Source of the DNA: UM-FILTER-49-7 sp964599895
Lineage (GTDB): Bacteria > Acidobacteriota > Holophagae > Thermotomaculales > Thermotomaculaceae
DNA: 17,846 nt
Direction: 5' to 3'
NCBI GenBank assembly: GCA_964599895.1
Contig: CAZRHT010000055.1
Span: forward strand, 1-17,846
The stretch's first letter is position 1. Each line of letters opens with the position of its first letter. Shown one piece after another: positions 12,372-17,846 of this stretch. The translations under genes were made by a program, and so were the position numbers. The notes below the pieces were generated by a model. It did no database searches. It was not told the DNA's origin and saw only the letters and a program-made list of their open reading frames with translations.

Positions 12372-14723
12372 CTATTCCTCCATAAATGGGTCGTTCTTTA
12401 TTTCAATCGTTACAATTGTGGCATCATCCGCAAGCCCCTCCGCGGATTTCCGCTGTAATTGCTGCAAAATATTCTGGGTAAAATTCCGGGGAGATTCGAA
12501 TGCACATCGCCTTAAGAGTTCCTCAATTTCAAAATCAAGGGCTTCTGTGAAACCATCTGATAACATGATGATCCGGTCCCCTCCTTTCAATTCCATGTCA
12601 TGTTGCCTGTACTGAACTCCTTTCACAAGGCCCAGGGGGAACCTTGGTGTCTGGCGGGGGATCTGGCTTACGTTGCCGTCCCGAACCAGATAAGGAGAAG
12701 GCATCCCGGCATTGACCACAGCAATCCTCCGTTCCTTTTTGTTGATACAGCAGTAGCAGGCCGCCACAAACATATTGGCACTGCTCTTTTGGACCAGAAG
12801 CTCACTTGCAGTACTCATTATTTCTTCCGGCATGTTCAATGAAGTAACCTGAGAACTAATGGTTTCCTTGGCTGCAACCATCATCAACGCTGCGGGAATG
12901 GACTTGCCAGCCACATCTCCAATAAGAATTCCCGTTCTGTTGGAACCCGAAACCGAAAAATAGTCAAAAAAATCACCGCCAATTACCTTGGAAGGGACAG
13001 ACACGCCGTAAACCCGAAACATGTCATTATCCGGATGCACAGAAGGAATCAGGCTCTTCTGAATAAAGCCGGCGATCTTGATGTCTCTTTCCAATTCAAT
13101 CTGCTGGGACAGGCGTGCGAGCAATCGTTCATTCTCATGGGCGGTAACAAAGTGGAGCAGAATTCGCCGTACAATCTCAAGTTCCTCTTCAAATAATACA
13201 CTTCTCGCCAGAACAAATGCCCGGATCTGCCCGGCTTTTCGGAAAGGAAATCCGATCCTGAACCCTTTCTGGTAAAAGGGGTAGAACTCACTTTCAAGGG
13301 TGTTTTCAAGAAGGAAAAACCTCGACTTTCCAGGTTGCTCCGACAATGTCACAAGTCGATTCGATTCAATATCGCAAAAACAATTGTTTTCAGTGTGAAC
13401 CAGTACGGCGAAACTATCCGATATGATTTCACTCAGCAGCGCCATTACCCTGCTGTTCAATTCTTCCCGGTTTTTGACTGTGAGCATCTGTTCCGCACGA
13501 GCTGTTACGTCCAGCTGTCTACGTTTTTCCTTTTCAAGAAAAACGTCCTCCAGCTGTGCCTGAAGAAATGAGTGAAGTGGATTAAACAGAAAAACAATGG
13601 CCACGGCCAGGCCCATGGAATACAAATACGGATCCGTAAGATTATAGTCGGAAAGCATTGTGTTAATAAGAAAAAGGAGAATCGCGTAAAGCACAGAAGC
13701 AATCAACAGGATGAAGGAGTAGAGCAGACTCTTCTTCAGGAGTATACGGATATTGAAAAAGCCGAACCTGTAAATACGGTAGGACAGATAAACCGGTATC
13801 AGCACCATTGGAGCAGAAAGTATGGATGCGATATCGGCATGATTCCGGACAATTCCCATCGGTATTCCAACCAGAACAAAGGGAAGCATTCCCAGACTGT
13901 AAATCCTCAGCAAGCCATGTTTTTCAGAGGATTGGGCCGCCCTTTTGGAGCTGAAGAACAGAACCGCCAGTGTGGCCCCGCTGTAGGCCAGATACAACGC
14001 CCACGGCCAATCAAAATTTATTGGCATCTCAGTCATATATGTATGAACAGAACTGATGACAAGCAAAGTAACTGGAATCGCATACAAAAGCCAGATATGG
14101 AAATGCCATTTTTTCTGGATCGGATTCTTTATCGGATAAATCAGAAAGAAATGGAGAAAAAAGGCAGGCAGAAGAACATATCCAAGTTGCCCTACGGACC
14201 GGATGATCAGATGGCTGAGTGAATATGAATGGGGCCTCAAGAAACATGTAAAAAGCAACATCAGCGACATGGTCAGATAATAAAAGAGACGCGACTCACT
14301 TCCCACCGGATTGTTCAACAGAACAATCAACCCGATCAAAAAAAACAGAATCATCAGCAGACCCGCAAAAATATGGAAAGGCTTGATGGCACGTCTCTGC
14401 TCCAGTGGAACAGAAACTGTCAGAGTATCTTCTCCTCTCTGCAGCAGGTAGGGAACTCCAGATTTCTTAGCATTCCGTAGTAGTTCGGGGATTGCAAAAG
14501 GCTGTTTCACCAGTTCATGCGCGACTCCCAGTAAAAGGTCACCAGGACGGATCCCGGCGCGCTGTGCCGGGGAATCCGGGGCCACGCTCTGCACCAGAAC
14601 ACCTTTCCCGGTGATCGCAGGCGTAATCCCATCATAGATCTGAACTCTGCTCAGATCATACAGGCTCAAGAAGGCCAGAAGTAAAGCAATCAGCCCACCG
14701 GTTAAATGAAAGTTACGATTCAT
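12372..14723 (-). CDS. PDZ / multi-span membrane / SpoIIE-type PP2C phosphatase
   Basis: Predicted membrane Ser/Thr phosphatase of 783 residues. Order: a first membrane segment (about 7-21), a PDZ domain (about 35-105, with SPAQRAGIRPGDLLLG), eight or nine further membrane helices (about 113-383), a linker helix, a GAF-like stretch (about 415-530) and the SpoIIE/RsbU phosphatase domain (about 550-775). Metal-binding acidic residues are intact: GGDFFD (Asp584, Asp587), GDVAGK (Asp603), LSDGFTEA (Asp723) and DDAT (Asp766/767), so it should be active. Relatives dephosphorylate STAS-type anti-sigma antagonists; none is encoded here. The start at 14723 overlaps the ROK stop as ATGA. The ATG at 14738 has its GGAG only 1 nt upstream. 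The PDZ probably faces the periplasm and the phosphatase the cytoplasm. Confidence 0.92.
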   Translation of the reverse strand: MNRNFHLTGGLIALLLAFLSLYDLSRVQIYDGITPAITGKGVLVQSVAPDSPAQRAGIRPGDLLLGVAHELVKQPFAIPELLRNAKKSGVPYLLQRGEDTLTVSVPLEQRRAIKPFHIFAGLLMILFFLIGLIVLLNNPVGSESRLFYYLTMSLMLLFTCFLRPHSYSLSHLIIRSVGQLGYVLLPAFFLHFFLIYPIKNPIQKKWHFHIWLLYAIPVTLLVISSVHTYMTEMPINFDWPWALYLAYSGATLAVLFFSSKRAAQSSEKHGLLRIYSLGMLPFVLVGIPMGIVRNHADIASILSAPMVLIPVYLSYRIYRFGFFNIRILLKKSLLYSFILLIASVLYAILLFLINTMLSDYNLTDPYLYSMGLAVAIVFLFNPLHSFLQAQLEDVFLEKEKRRQLDVTARAEQMLTVKNREELNSRVMALLSEIISDSFAVLVHTENNCFCDIESNRLVTLSEQPGKSRFFLLENTLESEFYPFYQKGFRIGFPFRKAGQIRAFVLARSVLFEEELEIVRRILLHFVTAHENERLLARLSQQIELERDIKIAGFIQKSLIPSVHPDNDMFRVYGVSVPSKVIGGDFFDYFSVSGSNRTGILIGDVAGKSIPAALMMVAAKETISSQVTSLNMPEEIMSTASELLVQKSSANMFVAACYCCINKKERRIAVVNAGMPSPYLVRDGNVSQIPRQTPRFPLGLVKGVQYRQHDMELKGGDRIIMLSDGFTEALDFEIEELLRRCAFESPRNFTQNILQQLQRKSAEGLADDATIVTIEIKNDPFMEE

Positions 14724-15601
14724 GAAGCCAGTACCCATGCTCCTTTCAAGGAGAGTAAATGAGCGTCCTTGACAAATTCAACTGATGGTGTTCGAGTAAA
14801 TAATCGAAGGAAACAATGCCGGCCCAGGCTTTCCTTTGTCGCGGTCAGAAATGGCACACCCAGTCCGGCAACACCACCAGCTACATAAAATGACCGTGGG
14901 GCTATTATATCAGAAATAATGGCCATGCCCCTGCCCAGTATTTCCCCTGCGAACCGAGCCACATCTAAGGCCCCTTTGTCCTCCCTTTCCAATAGTCTGG
15001 AAATCTCCAGCGTGGAATGAAGTTGTCGGGCAGCTTTTCTATTGTATCGCTCAACAAGGGCTGGTTCTCCGATAAAAGCTTCCAGACATCCCTGTTTGCC
15101 GCAACCGCACAAGGGGCCTGCAGGGTCCACCACAATGTGGCCCAATTCGGCCACCGCGCCGGTACCGGATTCCATCAGTTCACCATTATATATGATACCG
15201 CCCCCCACTCCCGTTCCAAGTGTCAACACCACGAAAGTGTCTTTTTCAGGAATACCGGGAGACTTTGAAACAGCGAGAGCTGCGCAATTACCGTCGTTCT
15301 CTATCTTCACAGGAATCCCCAGACTTTCAGTCAGCATTTTCCCCAGCTCAATCGGTGTCGAGATCGGGAGATTGGTCGCATGGAAAACCGTCCCGTCCCG
15401 TCCCACATTGGCCGCAATGGAAATTCCCACTGCTTTCAATGGAGAGTTCTTCTGAATCTCTTGAATGAGAGAATTCAGCTCCGGCACAAGGTTGGTTTCA
15501 GGCGTAGAATATATCCTGGGAAAAGACGAAACAAACTGGCCTGAAGGGTTCAGCACTCCATACTTTATTTGTGTCCCACCAATATCAATGGCCATAATCA
15601 T
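14720..15601 (-). CDS. ROK-family sugar kinase (glucokinase-like)
   Basis: The 293-residue product has the complete ROK layout: ATP phosphate loop DIGGTQIK (6-13), ENDGNCAA with catalytic Asp103, the second phosphate motif GTGVGGG (129-135) and the zinc-binding ROK signature (His155, Cys165, Cys167, Cys172 within GPLCGCGKQGCLE). No DNA-binding N-terminal domain is present, so it is an enzyme rather than a repressor. Glucose, N-acetylmannosamine or a related hexose is the likely substrate; which one cannot be judged. Its ATG overlaps the stop of the lipoprotein gene as ATGA, and its own stop overlaps the phosphatase start the same way. There is no strong ribosome binding site, consistent with coupling. 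Confidence 0.93.
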   Translation of the reverse strand: MIMAIDIGGTQIKYGVLNPSGQFVSSFPRIYSTPETNLVPELNSLIQEIQKNSPLKAVGISIAANVGRDGTVFHATNLPISTPIELGKMLTESLGIPVKIENDGNCAALAVSKSPGIPEKDTFVVLTLGTGVGGGIIYNGELMESGTGAVAELGHIVVDPAGPLCGCGKQGCLEAFIGEPALVERYNRKAARQLHSTLEISRLLEREDKGALDVARFAGEILGRGMAIISDIIAPRSFYVAGGVAGLGVPFLTATKESLGRHCFLRLFTRTPSVEFVKDAHLLSLKGAWVLAS

Positions 15602-16803
15602 GGCTTTTTCACAACACTCCCAACCGGTATTTCCAGGGGATCCACGACTTCCGGCATGGGTAACGCGTCCTTATCAAAATGTTCATATTTCAAGAGTTTC
15701 TTGTATGCTTTTTTCTGTTTCTTCTTCAGTCCAAGTTTACCGTAAATTCTGAATTCCAGCAGATAAATGTCCGCGACGTCGTCGCTGATCCGCTTTGCGA
15801 TATGGCACAATCTTAATGCTGCAGAATAATTATGTCTCCAGTACTCACGACGGGCCAGGCTTAAATAGAAGTAGGGATTTCGTTTCTTAGCTTTATCCAG
15901 ATCCTTTCTCAACAGCTCAAAAGCCTTCATATTTCCACTTCTCTCAAATGTCTTCATCATGTTACCCAGCACAAGATCTGGAAATCGGGCCGTCTTGAGT
16001 GCTGTAAGAAAATGCTGCCTGGCTTCCAGAAAATTCCCCTTCCTCAATACGAGCACCCCAAGATTATTGTGAATCTGATAGGAATTGGGATACAACGCCA
16101 CAGCCACTCTGAGAAGTGTTTCGGCTTCCTTGTCCCGCTTCTTGAGTAAAAGACGGGCACCCAGGTTGTTATAGTAGAGCCCGGTAGCCTCCACATCAGA
16201 CAACAACGTCACATAATGGTACCGCTTCGAATTGGGGATAAAATCAACCAGTCTCCGCTCCGGACCAATTTGAACCGCGGTAATAATGTGGTTGGTATGA
16301 ATCACCGTATCTCCCTGGGCCTGGTTGCCAATAATGTCTTCAACCAGCATGTAGTAAGCATCAATCCTGGCATACCGCGCCGCACCAACGAGCAAATTGG
16401 TCATCGCAAAGCAATTTCCCTGGTGATTCTGAAAGCAGGCATCCGCACTGAGGGTGCTGTCTGCAATGTAGGCAAAACGTTCCGAGTTACCGAAAAGGCA
16501 ATTGTACAGGAAATTGAACCGTTCCTGTTGGCTGACCCCCGCTTTCAGGCAATGACGGAGACCTTCCCTCGTACGGGGACTGAGCTCGAATGGCGGCGTG
16601 AGCAGCGAACCTGCCGTCACGACCTGAGTTACATCTTTGCCCCCTGGAACGGAGATTGTGCCGATTCGGCCAAACTGATGACTCAATCGATTCGACACTT
16701 CCCGTCGAAATCCTTCCGGTGTGTAAACCACCTGTTCCGGACCCCTCATGCAGGCCGTGGACAAAATCAGCATAATGATCATCGGTACCTGTTTCTTTAT
16801 CAT
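15598..16803 (-). CDS. transglutaminase-like TPR lipoprotein (paralogue 2)
   Basis: The 401-residue product is collinear with the lipoprotein at 6789-7979 over its whole length. Lipobox ILSTAC has its Cys at residue 18. The triad-like residues fall at the same numbers as in the paralogue: Cys131 in GNCFAMTNLLVGAAR, His172 in NHII, Asp187 in LVDFIPN. TPR-like repeats and a shared ending around PMPEVVDP follow. An upstream in-frame ATG at 16809 abuts its GAGG, while the ATG at 16803 has GAGG 6 nt upstream and makes the two paralogues line up residue for residue. It heads the operon and overlaps the ROK gene by 4 nt. The C-terminus is a little longer and more basic (VVKKP) than in paralogue 1. 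Confidence 0.9.
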   Translation of the reverse strand: MIKKQVPMIIMLILSTACMRGPEQVVYTPEGFRREVSNRLSHQFGRIGTISVPGGKDVTQVVTAGSLLTPPFELSPRTREGLRHCLKAGVSQQERFNFLYNCLFGNSERFAYIADSTLSADACFQNHQGNCFAMTNLLVGAARYARIDAYYMLVEDIIGNQAQGDTVIHTNHIITAVQIGPERRLVDFIPNSKRYHYVTLLSDVEATGLYYNNLGARLLLKKRDKEAETLLRVAVALYPNSYQIHNNLGVLVLRKGNFLEARQHFLTALKTARFPDLVLGNMMKTFERSGNMKAFELLRKDLDKAKKRNPYFYLSLARREYWRHNYSAALRLCHIAKRISDDVADIYLLEFRIYGKLGLKKKQKKAYKKLLKYEHFDKDALPMPEVVDPLEIPVGSVVKKP

Positions 16804-16827
16804 TTCCATCCTCTTTTTCTACAAATA

Positions 16828-16836
16828 TCTATACCA
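16828..16836 (-). promoter_or_regulatory. candidate extended -10 promoter for the five-gene operon
   Basis: TG-G-TATAGA (TG at 16836-16835, hexamer 16833-16828) is an extended -10 element about 25 nt before the lipoprotein start. A TTGAAA at 16859-16854 is 20 bp upstream, too far to be a standard -35. The leader would be very short. Confidence 0.4.
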
Positions 16837-16921
16837 TTTTTGTTGAGAAAAGGTTTCAATAAGAGAGATTGGATACTGAAAGAAGTGAGCGGAATCACGG
16901 GAAATTTGGAATGAATTGATG

Positions 16922-16927
16922 TATACT
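16922..16927 (+). promoter_or_regulatory. candidate -10 box for the GYF_2-AIM24 gene
   Basis: TATACT (5 of 6 consensus) lies about 47 nt before the ATG at 16974 in the divergent intergenic region. No acceptable -35 lies 16-18 bp upstream, so support is weak. Confidence 0.3.
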
Positions 16928-16973
16928 ATCTGTGCGTAAATGTACATAAAATCAAAAACACGGGGAGGATAGA

Positions 16974-17846
16974 ATGAGTGATGCAGCAATGTGGTACATC
17001 GCCGTCGCAGGACAGCAGCAAGGGCCATTCGGACGGGAAGATATCATTAACAAACTGCGTACGCGGGAAATAACCGGAGAAACACTGGTTTTTGCAAACG
17101 GAATAACCCAGAGCTGGACGCCGGCTGCCCAGATCACAGATTTTGCTTCGGCAATCAGCCCGACAGCGGCGACAGCACCGCCGGTTCCAACCACCGGAGG
17201 CACGATCCAGGCCCATGAAATCGACTACAAGATTTTTGGCGAAGAAATGCAGTTTGTCGAAATCGAACTGGACCCCGGGGAAACCGTCATCGCTGAAGCG
17301 GGCGGAATGATGTTTATGGAAGACGGGATTGACATGGAAGCCCGTTTCGGAGACGGGTCTCAGCCGGATCAGGGTTTTATGGGGAAATTGATGGCAGGTG
17401 CCAAGCGAAAGATCACCGGAGAATCCCTTTTCATGACCTGGTTTACCCATAAAGGCAGCGGGAAAAGCCATGTCTCGTTCGGTGCTCCTTATCCGGGGAA
17501 AATTGTGGCGTTGGATCTGAAAGCACTGGGCGGAGAATTTATCTGTCAGAAAGACGCCTTTCTCTGTGCCGCCATGGGAACAGAACTTGGCATTGCCTTC
17601 AACAAACGTCTCGGTGCCGGATTTTTCGGTGGAGAAGGGTTTATCATGCAGCGCTTGAGAGGCGACGGGAAAGCCTTCGTCCACGCGGGTGGCACTGTTG
17701 TAAATCGGAAACTGGCCGCGGGCCAGACCCTCCGTGTAGATACCGGTTGCCTTGTCGGATTTACCCCCTCCGTAACTTATGACATTCAGATGGTGAAAAA
17801 GCTGAAATCCATCTTCTTCGGCGGAGAAGGTCTCTTCCTCGCTACA
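16974..17846 (+). CDS. GYF_2-AIM24 fusion protein (TIGR00266-type), partial
   Basis: The frame stays open for 291 codons to the window edge, so the C-terminus is missing. Residues 7-55 (WYIAVAGQQQGPF, then ETLVFANG and SWTPAAQI) match the GYF_2 domain, a small peptide-binding module. A Pro/Thr/Ala linker (about 58-78) follows. From residue 82 on comes an AIM24/TIGR00266 beta-structured domain with EAGGMMFMEDGI, KRKITGESLFMTWF and FFGGEGFIMQRLRGDG. Relatives are widespread in bacteria and named after a mitochondrial protein needed for inner-membrane organisation; the bacterial role is unknown. There is no signal peptide, so it is probably cytoplasmic. GGGGAGG lies 6 nt before the ATG. It is divergent from the signalling operon, sharing a 170-bp intergenic region. 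Confidence 0.92.
   Translation, partial: MSDAAMWYIAVAGQQQGPFGREDIINKLRTREITGETLVFANGITQSWTPAAQITDFASAISPTAATAPPVPTTGGTIQAHEIDYKIFGEEMQFVEIELDPGETVIAEAGGMMFMEDGIDMEARFGDGSQPDQGFMGKLMAGAKRKITGESLFMTWFTHKGSGKSHVSFGAPYPGKIVALDLKALGGEFICQKDAFLCAAMGTELGIAFNKRLGAGFFGGEGFIMQRLRGDGKAFVHAGGTVVNRKLAAGQTLRVDTGCLVGFTPSVTYDIQMVKKLKSIFFGGEGLFLAT

Noticed and set aside
14724..14738. Upstream ATG for the phosphatase gene
   Set aside because: Its GGAG is only 1 nt away; the ATG overlapping the ROK stop fits the coupling seen at the other junctions.
16804..16809. Upstream ATG for the second lipoprotein
   Set aside because: It directly abuts the GAGG; the ATG two codons later has 6-nt spacing and matches the paralogue exactly.
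16926..17684. 252-codon open frame on the minus strand
   Set aside because: It is antisense to the GYF_2-AIM24 gene, which has clear domain motifs and a ribosome binding site; the minus product has no recognisable features.

Overview
The window looks like chromosomal core DNA from an uncultivated bacterium with a Gram-negative-type envelope. The evidence is two predicted lipoproteins with clean lipoboxes, a standard bacterial translation gene cluster, strong GGAGG ribosome binding sites and sigma70-type promoters. No phage, transposon, CRISPR array or plasmid gene was seen. The compact PheT, the many TPR and SpoIIE-type signalling proteins and the short degenerate intergenic repeats suggest an Acidobacteriota- or Aminicenantes-like lineage. 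That is an impression from sequence style, not a placement.

Left part (1-6639, all minus strand). Reading in the direction of transcription, a tRNA-Val(GAC) with its own promoter is followed by thrS, infC, rpmI, rplT, pheS, pheT and a truncated small coiled-coil gene at the window edge. This is the classical thrS-infC-rpmI-rplT-pheST cluster: two aminoacyl-tRNA synthetases, initiation factor IF-3 and ribosomal proteins L35 and L20. A near-consensus promoter for infC has its -35 box on the thrS stop codon. infC most likely starts at an ATT codon, the hallmark of IF-3 autoregulation. PheT lacks the EMAP-type tRNA-binding domain.

Middle part (6640-10503). A transglutaminase-like TPR lipoprotein gene (minus) is divergent from ahcY (plus, S-adenosylhomocysteine hydrolase), with a roughly 370 bp spacer between them. 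That spacer holds an extended -10 promoter and a leader hairpin whose loop could pair next to the ahcY ribosome binding site. ahcY ends at a bidirectional terminator that it shares with a trxA / FmdB-type zinc-ribbon pair (minus) driven by its own promoter. Short degenerate tandem repeats (period 7 and period 6) lie in two intergenic stretches.

Right part (10504-17846). A tightly packed minus-strand operon runs from 16803 to 10504. In order it encodes a second transglutaminase-like TPR lipoprotein (paralogue of the first), a ROK-family sugar kinase, a PDZ/multi-membrane-span/SpoIIE-type phosphatase, a membrane-anchored TPR protein and a stand-alone cyclic-nucleotide-binding-fold protein. Every junction overlaps or is 1 nt apart. 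I do not recognise this five-gene set as a described system, and it is the best candidate here for a new envelope-to-cytoplasm signalling module. Divergent from it is a GYF_2-AIM24 fusion gene that runs off the right edge.
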